Assembly: GCF_021654775.1 (NCBI RefSeq)
Contig: NZ_AP025343.1
Location: 5,609,501 to 5,673,500, forward strand
From: Paenibacillus azoreducens
GTDB lineage: Bacteria > Bacillota > Bacilli > Paenibacillales > Paenibacillaceae
Direction: 5' to 3'
DNA length: 64,000 bases
Numbering within the stretch: the stretch's first letter is position 1; every line of letters starts with the position of its first letter. The notes under the pieces are model-generated. The model was not told the DNA's origin, made no database searches, and worked only from the letters and a program-made list of their open reading frames with translations. A program made the position numbers and the translations under genes. Shown in pieces: positions 1-8,522 of this stretch.

Positions 1-1748
1 ACAATATCATGGTAAGGCGCCAGCTTCTCAAGCACTTCCGCATCCGTGGAATAACCCGTTTTCGTTTTCTTTATCACAGGCAGCCCCAGTTTAACGAACA
101 AAATTTCGCCAAGCTGCTTCGGCGAATTGAGGTTAAATTCCGTGCCGGCGATCTCATAAATCTCCTGCACCAAACCGTTGATCTGGGCTTCGAATTCCTT
201 GCCGAGCTCCATAAGATCGTCCTTATGAACCGCGATCCCCTGTTTTTCCATATCGGCCAAAATGCGCGACAAAGGCATTTCAAGATCATGGAATAACGGG
301 GCCATTCCGCCCTCTTCCAGCTCTTGTTCCTGCAGCGGGATCAGATCGAGAACAGCCGCTCCTTTGGCCGCCAAATGCTTGCTGAGCACATCCGTTTCAG
401 GCACCTTGTATTTCGCGCCCTTGCCGAATACATCCTCATCGGATGCAAGCGCCGGCAGCCCATATTTGGCGGCAAGCGCATGAAGATGCAGGTTGGATTC
501 GGTCGGATCGAGAATGTACGCCGCCAATTGGACATCAAATGACGCGCCGGCAAACTCGATTCCCTTCCAATGCAGAGCCAAATCCGTACGGTGCAGATCA
601 AATCCCTGCTTTGGAATCGCCGGATCCGCCAACCAAACCCGCAGCGGCTCGGCCGCTTCCGCCTTCAACAGCTCAAACGGCACAAAATAATGCTGTTCGT
701 CCGAAGAAAATACGGATCCAATCACATCGGCATGATGAGGATTTTCGCCGCTCGTTTCCACATGCAGCGCTTTGACCTCTTTGAGGGCATCCGCCAGGAT
801 GCCGATATTTTCTTCGCTAATCATTTCTACCTTGATTTCCTTGGCCGGAGCCTGCTCCTGTTCGGAATGATCCGAATGGCTGCCGTCAGCTTTAAAAGAC
901 AAACGCTCCAGAAGCGATTTGAATTCCAGCTTGGCTAGCGCGGGACCCGCGGTATCTTCCTTCAAACCGTTAAAAACCATATCGTCAAAAGACTTGTCCA
1001 GCGGAACTTCGCGATAAATCGTCGCCAGCTTTTTGCTGAGAACGGCATCATCCGCATGGGTCTCGATTTTTTCTTTCATTTTGCCTTTCAGTTCGCCGGT
1101 ATTGGCCAGCACCTCTTCAACCGATCCGAATTGATGCAGGAGCTTAAGCGCCGTTTTCTCCCCTACGCCGGGAATTCCCGGAATGTTGTCGGAAGCGTCG
1201 CCCATTAGGCCTTTGAGATCGATGATTTGCAGCGGCGTCAGACCGTATCTTTCTTGAATCTGCTCTGGCGAATAGGTCTCGATTTCGGTAACTCCCTTGC
1301 GGGTTAACCCCACCTGCACATGATCCGAAGCCAGTTGAAGCATATCCTTGTCCCCGGTTACAACGAGTATTTCATGGTCCGCCTCTTCCGCTATGCGCGA
1401 CACGGTGCCGATAATATCATCCGCTTCATATCCGCCCAGTTCAAACTGCGAAATGCCAAAGCCCTGCAAAAGCTCCTTCAGCAGCGGAAACTGCTCGGAC
1501 AGCTCCGGAGGCGTCTTTTCGCGGCCGCCTTTATATTCCTGGTAACCCTCGTGGCGGAACGTAACCTTCCCGGCGTCAAAAGCAACCATCATATGTGTCG
1601 GTTTATGATCTTCAATCAGGCGCAAAAGCATATTCGTAAACCCGTATACGGCATTCGTATGCAGACCTTTGGTGTTCGTAAGCGGCGGCATCGCAAAAAA
1701 TGCCCGGTAAATGATACTGTTCCCATCAATAAGAATCAGTTTGCTCAT
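1..1748 (-). CDS. polA: DNA polymerase I, N-terminal part (runs off the window edge)
   Basis: The first 582 codons of DNA polymerase I, used for Okazaki-fragment processing and repair synthesis. The ATG at 1748 follows an AAGGTG ribosome binding site. The N-terminal 5'-3' nuclease domain (about residues 1-290) shows LILIDGNS, GGYEADDIIG, VVTGDKDMLQL and the helix-hairpin-helix stretch GDASDNIPGIPGVGEKT. The following exonuclease-like domain has HVETSG where proofreading enzymes carry an Asp-x-Glu pair, so the 3'-5' exonuclease is probably inactive, as in Bacillus Pol I (inference). The polymerase palm lies outside the window. polA downstream of a PhoP/PhoR pair is the Bacillus arrangement; here phoU and pstB stand between. 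Confidence 0.97.
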   Translation of the reverse strand, partial: MSKLILIDGNSIIYRAFFAMPPLTNTKGLHTNAVYGFTNMLLRLIEDHKPTHMMVAFDAGKVTFRHEGYQEYKGGREKTPPELSEQFPLLKELLQGFGISQFELGGYEADDIIGTVSRIAEEADHEILVVTGDKDMLQLASDHVQVGLTRKGVTEIETYSPEQIQERYGLTPLQIIDLKGLMGDASDNIPGIPGVGEKTALKLLHQFGSVEEVLANTGELKGKMKEKIETHADDAVLSKKLATIYREVPLDKSFDDMVFNGLKEDTAGPALAKLEFKSLLERLSFKADGSHSDHSEQEQAPAKEIKVEMISEENIGILADALKEVKALHVETSGENPHHADVIGSVFSSDEQHYFVPFELLKAEAAEPLRVWLADPAIPKQGFDLHRTDLALHWKGIEFAGASFDVQLAAYILDPTESNLHLHALAAKYGLPALASDEDVFGKGAKYKVPETDVLSKHLAAKGAAVLDLIPLQEQELEEGGMAPLFHDLEMPLSRILADMEKQGIAVHKDDLMELGKEFEAQINGLVQEIYEIAGTEFNLNSPKQLGEILFVKLGLPVIKKTKTGYSTDAEVLEKLAPYHDI

Positions 1749-2072
1749 ACAGCACCTTCCCTTTTTTCACTTCTTTATTTATACAAAAACATCTATCGGC
1801 GGTTCCAAAATAAGATAAATCTTGGAGGTAGTCGCGAATATGGCTGCGATATTGATAAGTTGAATGTAAGAAAAACTAGGATGCGGTTTCCTTGATGTTT
1901 TGCTACTCTAATATCTTAACACATGACCCTGTATTCGAGAAAAAAATAAGCGAATCCGTCTCGATTTTTTACCGGGTCGGGTTGGAATCACCAACACCAC
2001 CCAAACCATCATTGTCCTGGAAAGCCAGAAACGCATCCTCGAGTTGTCAGATGATTCGGCTGCATGTTGCAC
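1749..2072. other. Intergenic stretch upstream of polA
   Basis: About 320 bases between the polA start and the phoU terminator. Short open frames exist on both strands, but none has a ribosome binding site or a recognisable product. The polA promoter should lie here; I could not pick a convincing -35/-10 pair. Nothing else identified. Confidence 0.5.
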
Positions 2073-2108
2073 CACAAAAAACCCCGGCGTTATTGCGCCA
2101 GGGTTTCT
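2073..2108 (-). terminator. Rho-independent terminator after phoU
   Basis: On the minus strand, AAACCCTGGCGC pairs with CGCCGGGGTTT around an AATAA loop and is followed by a T-run. It lies about 45 bases past the phoU stop codon. Confidence 0.85.
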
Positions 2109-2154
2109 AACCTTTATAAATTATGACTTTGCTTACGATTAACGCAAAATATTT

Positions 2155-2814
2155 TTACCGGTTCAAGTCAGGGCGTTTGCCTGTTACCAGGTATACGGCG
2201 CTCTCCCCGATATTGGTCGCATGGTCCGCGATTCGTTCAATGTAACGCCCGACCAGGGTCAACAGTAAGGCTTGGGACAAAGAATCGGGTTTCGATCGCA
2301 TATGACCGTATAATTCCGTCAGGATTTGGCTGTACAATTGATCGACCTGATCGTCATCCTGAGCCATTTTATAAGCAAGATCCGTATTTTCGTCAAGATA
2401 AGAAGTAATGGCTTCTTCAATCATCACCTTGACCAGATTCGCCATCTGCGGGATATCGATGAGCGGCTTGATCAGCGGTTCATTCTGCAGGCGCAGCGTT
2501 ACTTTAGCTACATCCAGCGCCAGATCGCCCATACGTTCCAGATCGCTTGATATTTTAAAAGCAACCAGTATTCTGCGAAGATCCTTGGCAACAGGCTGCT
2601 GGGTAACAATAAGACGCGAACCGATATCCATAATTTCTTCTTCCATTAAATTCAGCTGCGCATCCGCCTGCACGACTTCCTGCGCTTTGTTGCAATCCTG
2701 GTTTTTAAGGCTGATAACAGCTTCATCCAAGGCATGGATGACATGCTTCCCCATCTTAACAAGCAGCGAACGAAGCTGCTCCAGATCCTGATCCAACTCT
2801 TTTCTCCGAATCAT
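2155..2814 (-). CDS. phoU: PhoU, phosphate uptake regulator
   Basis: A 219-residue all-helical protein with two PhoU repeats. The hallmark E-x-x-x-D-x-G stretch (EEEIMDIGSRL) is followed by QQPVAKDLR and SSDLERMGDLA in repeat one, and RYIERIADHATNIGES in repeat two. PhoU proteins act at the inner membrane between the Pst transporter and the PhoR kinase to dampen Pho signalling and limit phosphate uptake. The ATG at 2814 is preceded by GGGGGA. It follows pstB on the same strand, but about 340 bases containing a repeat element separate them, so co-transcription from the pstB promoter is likely rather than certain. Confidence 0.93.
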   Translation of the reverse strand: MIRRKELDQDLEQLRSLLVKMGKHVIHALDEAVISLKNQDCNKAQEVVQADAQLNLMEEEIMDIGSRLIVTQQPVAKDLRRILVAFKISSDLERMGDLALDVAKVTLRLQNEPLIKPLIDIPQMANLVKVMIEEAITSYLDENTDLAYKMAQDDDQVDQLYSQILTELYGHMRSKPDSLSQALLLTLVGRYIERIADHATNIGESAVYLVTGKRPDLNR

Positions 2815-2860
2815 GGCTGCAAAATCCCCCTATAAAAATTTTTGTTACTTTTGGTGAGTG

Positions 2861-3141
2861 TTCAAAAAGGTCGGTTTTCAGCACCGAGAAGGTTGAATGA
2901 AGCTAGGGACGAAAGGAGCGGAGCGTACGTTTAGGTACGTGAGCACCGGAAGGCCCGGCTGAATTCAAGATTCGATGTCGATCCCGCTTCCTGATTCACT
3001 TCGTGTTAGATATAGAATTTTATTCGTTATCAGCTACGCTGATGAAATTCTATATCGCAAGAAAACCTACCGCTGAATCGCGGTCGCTCATCCTTGAATT
3101 AACTTCGATCAGATTTTCTTATCAAAAGCGGACTTTTTGAA
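2861..3141 (-). repeat. MITE-like palindromic element between pstB and phoU
   Basis: A 281-bp non-coding element bounded by 18-bp imperfect inverted repeats: TTCAAAAAGGTCGGTTTT at the left and AAAAGCGGACTTTTTGAA at the right. A 56-bp version with the same two ends lies at 41516-41571. Its inner part (about 3000-3125, with TATATCGCAAGAAAAcc and TCGATcagatTTTCTTA) recurs at 23843-23993 and, in diverged form, in the tandem units at 5481-5813. It has no coding capacity. Strand is arbitrary. Confidence 0.75.
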
Positions 3142-3155
3142 CAACCTCTTCTGGA

Positions 3156-3911
3156 TCAGCCGAAACGACCGGAAATATAATCCTCTGTCCTGGAGTCTCG
3201 CGGGTTGCTGAACAGAGCGTTGGTCTCATCCGCTTCGACGACCTCCCCGCTGAGGAAAAATACCGTGCGGCCGGAGACGCGTGCAGCCTGATGCATATTA
3301 TGCGTGACCATGACGATCGTATATTTTTCCTTCAACTCCTGCACCAGCTCTTCGATCTTCAGTGTGGAGATCGGGTCAAGCGCGGAAGTGGCTTCATCCA
3401 TCAGCAAAATGTCAGGCTCAACCGCAAGCGCGCGTGCAATGCATAGGCGCTGCTGCTGCCCGCCGGATAAACTGAGCGCGGAGCGTTTCAGATAGTCTTT
3501 TACTTCTTCCCAAAGCGCGGCTTGGCGCAAACTGGATTCAACGATTTCATCCAATGTTTTTTTGCTGCGGATCCCGTGCAGTCGCGGACCGTAAGCGATA
3601 TTGTCGTAGATGGATTTCGGGAACGGGTTCGGCTGCTGGAACACCATGCCGACGCGCTTGCGAAGTTCCTCCACATACACATCCTTGCCATATATGCCTG
3701 CGCCGCCAATTTTGACGGACCCTTCAATCCGCGTGCCGGTAATCATATCATTCATGCGGTTCAGCGTACGAAGCAGCGTGGATTTTCCGCAGCCCGAAGG
3801 TCCGATAAAAGCGGTAATCGTCTTTTCCGGAATATCAAGATTTATATTCTTCAAGGCGTGAAACTGATCATAATATAAGTTCAAATCTTCGATCTCGATA
3901 ATATTTTTCAT
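3156..3911 (-). CDS. pstB: Phosphate ABC transporter ATP-binding protein PstB
   Basis: A 251-residue ABC ATPase of the PstB type. Walker A is GPSGCGKST (residues 37-45); the Q-loop region reads [15 protein letters not shown], a PstB hallmark; the signature is [15 protein letters not shown] and Walker B is [13 protein letters not shown]. It powers the PstSCA high-affinity phosphate importer at the membrane. pstS, pstC and pstA are not adjacent and not in the window, so this copy either serves a transporter encoded elsewhere or is a second copy. A strong array of PhoP-type hexamers lies directly upstream (3996-4045), implying induction under phosphate starvation. Confidence 0.96.
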   Translation of the reverse strand: MKNIIEIEDLNLYYDQFHALKNINLDIPEKTITAFIGPSGCGKSTLLRTLNRMNDMITGTRIEGSVKIGGAGIYGKDVYVEELRKRVGMVFQQPNPFPKSIYDNIAYGPRLHGIRSKKTLDEIVESSLRQAALWEEVKDYLKRSALSLSGGQQQRLCIARALAVEPDILLMDEATSALDPISTLKIEELVQELKEKYTIVMVTHNMHQAARVSGRTVFFLSGEVVEADETNALFSNPRDSRTEDYISGRFG

Positions 3912-3995
3912 TTTCTCTCCAGGTCTCCTTATTGTTCATTGGAATATCCCTGTATCTTTGGTTTATTGTATTTGGACCTGCAACTCTATTGATTG

Positions 3996-4045
3996 TATAA
4001 CCCTTATGTAAAAGCTGTGTGCCACAATTGTAAACTCTGCGTAAA
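3996..4045 (-). promoter_or_regulatory. PhoP-box array upstream of pstB
   Basis: On the minus strand, hexamers TTTACG, TTTACA, GGCACA, TTTACA and GTTATA follow one another at an exact 11-bp period (plus-strand starts 4040, 4029, 4018, 4007, 3996). The Bacillus PhoP consensus is TT(A/T/C)A(C/T)A repeated with about 5-bp spacers. Two hexamers match it fully, two (TTTACG, GTTATA) nearly, and GGCACA poorly. The array ends about 85 bp before the pstB ATG. Confidence 0.75.
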
Positions 4046-4067
4046 ATATGAATCTGTTATTCACTTT

Positions 4068-5255
4068 TTACGCAAGCGTACGCTCAAGTTCTACCTTAAC
4101 GCTTAACGCCTGCTCGGCTGCATCGCTTGCCAGTCGGTGTACCGATCGCCCGGTTTTCTCGACATGGCCTACAGCCTGCTCGAGTTCGCCAAACATCCGG
4201 TTTCCTTCCGTCAGTCGCGCGGCACCGGCATGGATTTGTTCCACCCCGGCGGAGGTTAATGTCCCTGTCTCTGCAGCCAGATGGCTGATTCGCTCCAGCA
4301 GCTCCGAAATATCCGACGTCAGACTGCGGATTTGGGAGGCCAATGATCTTACTTCAGCCGCGACAACTTCGAAACCTTTGCCGTGACTTCCCGCATGAGC
4401 GGCCTCGATCGATGCGTTAATAGCCAGTAGGCCGCTTCGATCCGCAAGCTCCGTGATGCCCTGGGTCAGCGCAGAGATTTTGCCCGCATTCTCAATGAGA
4501 CGCGCTACCTGTTTCTGATTCCGGTTCATATGCTCTACAGCTTCAGCATAGGATTGACCTGCTTCATCCAGCTTCACTCTGCCTTCCATCGTCCATTCTT
4601 TCATGCGCAGACATTCCTCAAGCGTCAGGCTGGCCGCCTCCGACACTTCAACCAAAGAATACTCCATGCCGCTGACATGACCGTAGTTTTCATTTACCGT
4701 ATGCTTGCGTTGTTCCTCCGCTTCCTCCTGAAGCTTGCCCGACATCAGAAGCAAGTCCTGAACAGTCAGCACGCCTTGCAGCCGGCCTCCTTCGGTTATA
4801 AGTACGCAGTCATAGAAACGGGATTCCGGTCTTTGTAGTGCCCGCTGAATCATCAGGGCCGGATCATCTTCACTCTCAACCACCAGAATATCCGTTTCGG
4901 CAAAATCCATCACCGGACGGTCATAATATAATTCCGCTGCAAAACGTCCGGTCAGCTTCCGGTAAAACACATCCTTCATCAGCAGCCCTTGCGGCCCTGA
5001 ATCCTCCCCGCAAATGACCAAACATGGAAGATGCTGCTGCTCCTTCAGCATATTTAAAGCTTCCATGCAAGTGATGGATGGCGCAAGCACAGGTACGTTC
5101 CGGCAATATTCGGCGGCGGATATTTTTCCGCCCGGCGTTTTGTTTGCAGCCGATTGGACCGCTTCCTCCGGCATGAAGCTTTTCTGGCCTTTCCATACGG
5201 ATATGGCCGTTTGAAGCTTGTTATTCGTTCCTTTTTCCAATTGCAGCGTGCTCAA
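4068..5255 (-). CDS. Soluble CBS-domain / methyl-accepting chemotaxis-type protein
   Basis: About 395 residues with no transmembrane segment. The first half (about residues 35-170) reads as a tandem CBS-like pair (VLAPSITCMEALNML, LPCLVICGEDSGPQGLLMKD, CVLITEGGRLQGVLTVQDLL). The second half is a methyl-accepting signalling domain with the hairpin-tip sequence SGLLAINASIEAAHAGSHGKGFEVVAAEVR. Cytosolic receptors of this kind report intracellular signals, often nucleotides bound by CBS domains, to CheA or other partners. I prefer the TTG at 5255 (GGGGGGAA upstream, then MSTLQLEKG); an ATG at 5294 exists but lacks a ribosome binding site. It lies between phoP and pstB; no chemotaxis gene is nearby, so its partner is unknown. 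Confidence 0.82.
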   Translation of the reverse strand: MSTLQLEKGTNNKLQTAISVWKGQKSFMPEEAVQSAANKTPGGKISAAEYCRNVPVLAPSITCMEALNMLKEQQHLPCLVICGEDSGPQGLLMKDVFYRKLTGRFAAELYYDRPVMDFAETDILVVESEDDPALMIQRALQRPESRFYDCVLITEGGRLQGVLTVQDLLLMSGKLQEEAEEQRKHTVNENYGHVSGMEYSLVEVSEAASLTLEECLRMKEWTMEGRVKLDEAGQSYAEAVEHMNRNQKQVARLIENAGKISALTQGITELADRSGLLAINASIEAAHAGSHGKGFEVVAAEVRSLASQIRSLTSDISELLERISHLAAETGTLTSAGVEQIHAGAARLTEGNRMFGELEQAVGHVEKTGRSVHRLASDAAEQALSVKVELERTLA

Positions 5256-5334
5256 GGCTGATTCCCCCCAAGAACTTCTCTTTAGCCGCATCATACCGTT
5301 TAATCATTAAGGGAAGATGCGCGGATTGTAAAAT

Positions 5335-5455
5335 AACCCACAAAGAGTATCGGAAAGAAGTAAGGGCGCCTCTCAAAGAGAGGCGCTTTTGCGGAGCAAA
5401 AGTACTGAGTGAAGCCTATGCTTCGTTGCTTATTCCAAAGGCTTTGTGGGTCCCC
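5335..5455. repeat. Dispersed palindromic element, long form
   Basis: Bounded by AACCCACAAAG and CTTTGTGGGTCCCC, with an internal hairpin GCGCCTCTC-aaa-GAGAGGCGC at 5366-5386. A near-identical copy sits at 51283-51404, and shorter members with the same ends at 15528-15585 and three times at 25052-25262. It is followed by AACTTATAAAT, also seen after the 15.5 kb member. Non-coding. Confidence 0.8.
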
Positions 5456-5480
5456 AAAAAACTTATAAATTTTATAATTA

Positions 5481-5813
5481 TAAGAAAAACGTCTATCGAC
5501 GTACTCTCATAGAAGACAGACCGCGTTTAGCGGTAATTTTTCTTGCGATATAAGGATGCAAGATCTCCGAAGTTTATACTTTCTTATATCTTAAGAAAAA
5601 CGTCTATCGACGTACTCTCATAGAAGACAGACCGCGTTTAGCGGTAATTTTTCTTGCGATATTAGGATGCGAGATCTCCGAAGTTTATACTTTCTTATAT
5701 CTTAAGAAAAACGTCTATCGACGTACTCTCATAGAAGACAGACCGCGTTTAGCGGTAATTTTTCTTGCGATATAAGGATGCGAGATCTCCGAAGTTTATA
5801 CTTTCTTATATCT
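5481..5813. repeat. Three tandem 111-bp repeats
   Basis: Three head-to-tail units start at 5481, 5592 and 5703, each beginning TAAGAAAAACGTCTATCGAC and nearly identical base for base. Each contains ACCGCgtttaGCGGT and TTTTTCTTGCGATATaAGG, so each can fold. A fourth unit begins (TAAGAAA) at 5814 and breaks off just before the phoP stop codon. The core resembles the elements at 2861-3141 and 23843-23993. There is no coding capacity. Confidence 0.92.
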
Positions 5814-5829
5814 TAAGAAACGCCCACCA

Positions 5830-6561
5830 TCACGATTCCTGATGATGAGCGCTTCTTTTTTTGTTTATCACGAGTTTATAGCCGACGCCGCGGATCGAGT
5901 CGATGTGGACGGATTCGGGATCAAGCTCCAGTTTTTTGCGGAGCGAGCTGACATGAACATCGACCGTCCGCTGCCCGCCGATATAATCAAACCCCCATAC
6001 CGCATTCATCAGGTCGTCCCGGGTGAGCACGACGCCAGGCTTGCGGGCAAGATACAGCAGAACTTCGAACTCCTTTGGTCTCAGGCTGATGCTTGTGCTG
6101 CCTAACATCACTTCATATTTTTCCGGGTAAATCTCCAGCTGCCCCAGCCGGATCGCCGAATCGGAAGTTTCCGGTACCGTCTCTTCTTTTATTCCCGAAA
6201 CGCGGCGCAAAACCGTGCCAACGCGCGCCAGCAGTTCGGACACTCCAAACGGCTTTGTGATATAGTCGTCGGCCCCAAGCTTCAGGCCTTGTACGACCTC
6301 TTCCTCCGCATTTTTGGCTGTCAAAATAATGACCGGCGTTATAATGCCCTTCCCGCGCAGCTTGCTAAGAATATCAAACCCGTTCATTCCCGGCAGCATC
6401 AAATCCAGTATGATCAAATCGAAAGGCTCATGTACCGCTCGCTCGAACCCGGATGTTCCGTGATCTTCGATCGTGACCTCGTAACCTTCCTGCATCAAAT
6501 TGTAAGATAATAATCTGGCTAATGTCGGCTCATCTTCTATAACGAGCAACCGCTGCGACAT
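5830..6561 (-). CDS. phoP: OmpR/PhoB-family response regulator (PhoP-type)
   Basis: A 243-residue response regulator. The receiver domain (1-120) has the acidic pair D10/E11, the phospho-acceptor D53 in ILDLMLPGMNG, and the conserved Lys in VIILTAKN. A winged-helix DNA-binding domain follows (LRPKEFEVLLYLARKPGVVLTR; VDVHVSSLRKKL; IRGVGYKL). I start it at the ATG at 6561 (GGGGGA upstream, then MSQRLLVIEDE) rather than the frame's upstream start at 6624. It is downstream of its sensor kinase and separated from it by a 173-bp gap containing a PhoP-like box. Neighbouring polA, phoU, pstB and citZ-icd-mdh support PhoP rather than another OmpR-type regulator. Confidence 0.87.
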   Translation of the reverse strand: MSQRLLVIEDEPTLARLLSYNLMQEGYEVTIEDHGTSGFERAVHEPFDLIILDLMLPGMNGFDILSKLRGKGIITPVIILTAKNAEEEVVQGLKLGADDYITKPFGVSELLARVGTVLRRVSGIKEETVPETSDSAIRLGQLEIYPEKYEVMLGSTSISLRPKEFEVLLYLARKPGVVLTRDDLMNAVWGFDYIGGQRTVDVHVSSLRKKLELDPESVHIDSIRGVGYKLVINKKRSAHHQES

Positions 6562-6629
6562 GTGTTTTTTTCCCCCGTTTCTAAAAAACAATGGTTTCGG
6601 ATGCTGACAAGCCCATCGTAACACCTGAA

Positions 6630-6646
6630 TGTTAACCCTGTGTAAA
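6630..6646 (-). promoter_or_regulatory. PhoP box upstream of phoP
   Basis: On the minus strand, TTTACA-caggg-TTAACA: two consensus hexamers with a 5-bp spacer, and a weaker TTACGA 8 bp further on. It lies about 70 bp before the phoP ATG, in the gap after phoR, and suggests an autoregulated internal promoter. Confidence 0.6.
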
Positions 6647-6734
6647 CAAAAAGAGCAAATGCAGCATTTTTTTACATTCCGTTTTTAACTTCAAGGCATT
6701 TGGAAAATAGTTCTTTTACATCCACATGTCCATC

Positions 6735-8522
6735 TTATTCCTGAAGCATCGGCAGTTCAACCGTAAATGTGGTGCCGATGCCAAGTTCGCTCTCCACGGA
6801 GATTTCGCCATGATGCAGTTCGACCAAATGTTTGACAATAGACAGCCCGAGCCCGGTACCGCCTGAACTGCGCGATCTGGCTTTATCCACTCTGTAAAAC
6901 CGCTCGAATATGCGCGGTTGGTCTTTTTTCGGTATGCCAATGCCGGTATCCGAGACTTTGAAAATAATTTTCTCGAGCCCTTCCGCATCTTGGCGGTCCC
7001 TGACGCTCAATTCCACCTTGCCGCCATCCGGAGTGTAGCTGACGGCATTGGACAATAAATTAATAAGAATTTGCCGCAGCTTGTCCTCGTCCGCTTCGAC
7101 AAACAGTTCTTCCGGAATATCCGAATGAAGCGTGATCCGTTTTTTCTTGGCAACGGTAGCTATCGTATCCATGATCGATGCGCAAAAATAGTCCAAATGT
7201 ATAGGCGCATAATCCATCGGTGAACGTTTGGACTCGATTTTGGACAAATCCAGAATATCGCTGATCAACCGGTTAAGCCGCTCGCTTTCATCGTATATGA
7301 TTTTCAGGAAAGACCTTGCCGTCTCTTCATCCTTTACGCCGCCGCCAAGCAGCGTTTCGGAGAAACCTTTCACTGCAGCCACCGGTGTTTTCAGTTCATG
7401 GGACACATTTGCCACGAACTCGCTCCGCATATTTTCCAACCGGCGGATTGCCGTTACGTCCTGCAGCAGGAACAGCATGCCTTTGAATGATTGGTCCTCT
7501 CCCAGCGTAGGCACGCCGTCCAAACGCAAAATCGTTTCCTCCGGCCTGTATACGCTGCGCTCCTCATGGATGATTTCACGCTCCGTAATGCCATCCTTAA
7601 TCAGTTTGGTCAGCTCATAATACTGTTTCAGCTCATTAAATGAACGTCCCTGCAGCTCGCCGCTTCTGACATTCAGCATCTCTTCCGCCGCCGGATTGAT
7701 CAAGGCGATGCTGCCGTCCGCAGCCACCAGCAAAATACCGCTTGTCATGTTATCTAGCACGCTTTGCAACAGATCCTCATTGTCGCGAATCGTCTTCAGC
7801 TGATTTTGCAGGCTGTCCGCCATGCCGTTAATCGCCTTGGCCAGCTCTCCTATCTCATCCTTGCGCTGCATATCGACCCTGGCATCATAATCCAGGCGCG
7901 ATATTCTGCCGGCCACCTTGGTGATCTTCTCGATCGGGGAGGTGAGTCCTGCCGCAACGCGGTAGCTTACAATCGCAGCCACGACAAACAAAATAGCCAG
8001 ACCCCCGGCCATTAGCGTCCATCCATTGCGTACACCTTCGTCCACGGACTTCAAGCTTAATGATAACCGGATAAAGCCGTCATAATTCCCGCCGGAAACG
8101 ACCGGCATCGCAACATACAGCATATCTTCTTTCAGCGTTGAGCTGTAGCGGATCGCATGGCCGTTTCCTTTTTTGAGCGCATTGACAATCTCTTCGCGAT
8201 TGCTGTGGTTGTCCATATGCAGCGGATCGCTTTCCGAATCCCCAATCACGGTGCCGTCCTTGGATATAAAGGTAACCCGGGAATCCGTCAGCGCAGCCAG
8301 TTCCTTTGCCTCACGGGTATAATATGCCATCGCACTTTCGCCTTGGGCGGGGCGGAAATCAAAGGTCCGGCTCAAAAGGTTGATTTCCCGAATCATGTTG
8401 TCTTCCAGCGCGGAAATATGTGATTTTTTGAATACCTGTGCCATCGTAATACCTGCGCCCACCATGGAAATACCGATCATGATCATTAAAATCAAGGTGA
8501 GTCTGATGCGAAAAGGTCTCAT
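6735..8522 (-). CDS. phoR: Sensor histidine kinase (PhoR-type)
   Basis: A 595-residue membrane kinase: transmembrane helix one (about 10-31), an extracytoplasmic sensor region, helix two (about 172-192, LMAGGLAILFVVAAIVSY), HAMP, a PAS domain (LDNMTSGILLVAADGSIALINPAAEEML), the HisKA phospho-acceptor box FVANVSHELKTP, and an ATPase domain with N box (LINLLSNAVSYTPDGG), DTGIGIPKKD and GGTGLGLSIVKHL. It autophosphorylates and passes phosphate to the regulator encoded just downstream. The ATG at 8522 follows AGGAAG. The order kinase-then-regulator is the reverse of Bacillus subtilis phoP-phoR. Confidence 0.87.
   Translation of the reverse strand: MRPFRIRLTLILMIMIGISMVGAGITMAQVFKKSHISALEDNMIREINLLSRTFDFRPAQGESAMAYYTREAKELAALTDSRVTFISKDGTVIGDSESDPLHMDNHSNREEIVNALKKGNGHAIRYSSTLKEDMLYVAMPVVSGGNYDGFIRLSLSLKSVDEGVRNGWTLMAGGLAILFVVAAIVSYRVAAGLTSPIEKITKVAGRISRLDYDARVDMQRKDEIGELAKAINGMADSLQNQLKTIRDNEDLLQSVLDNMTSGILLVAADGSIALINPAAEEMLNVRSGELQGRSFNELKQYYELTKLIKDGITEREIIHEERSVYRPEETILRLDGVPTLGEDQSFKGMLFLLQDVTAIRRLENMRSEFVANVSHELKTPVAAVKGFSETLLGGGVKDEETARSFLKIIYDESERLNRLISDILDLSKIESKRSPMDYAPIHLDYFCASIMDTIATVAKKKRITLHSDIPEELFVEADEDKLRQILINLLSNAVSYTPDGGKVELSVRDRQDAEGLEKIIFKVSDTGIGIPKKDQPRIFERFYRVDKARSRSSGGTGLGLSIVKHLVELHHGEISVESELGIGTTFTVELPMLQE

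Noticed and set aside
1892..2110. A 72-codon plus-strand frame upstream of polA
   Set aside because: No ribosome binding site, it runs into the phoU terminator, and the composition is not protein-like.
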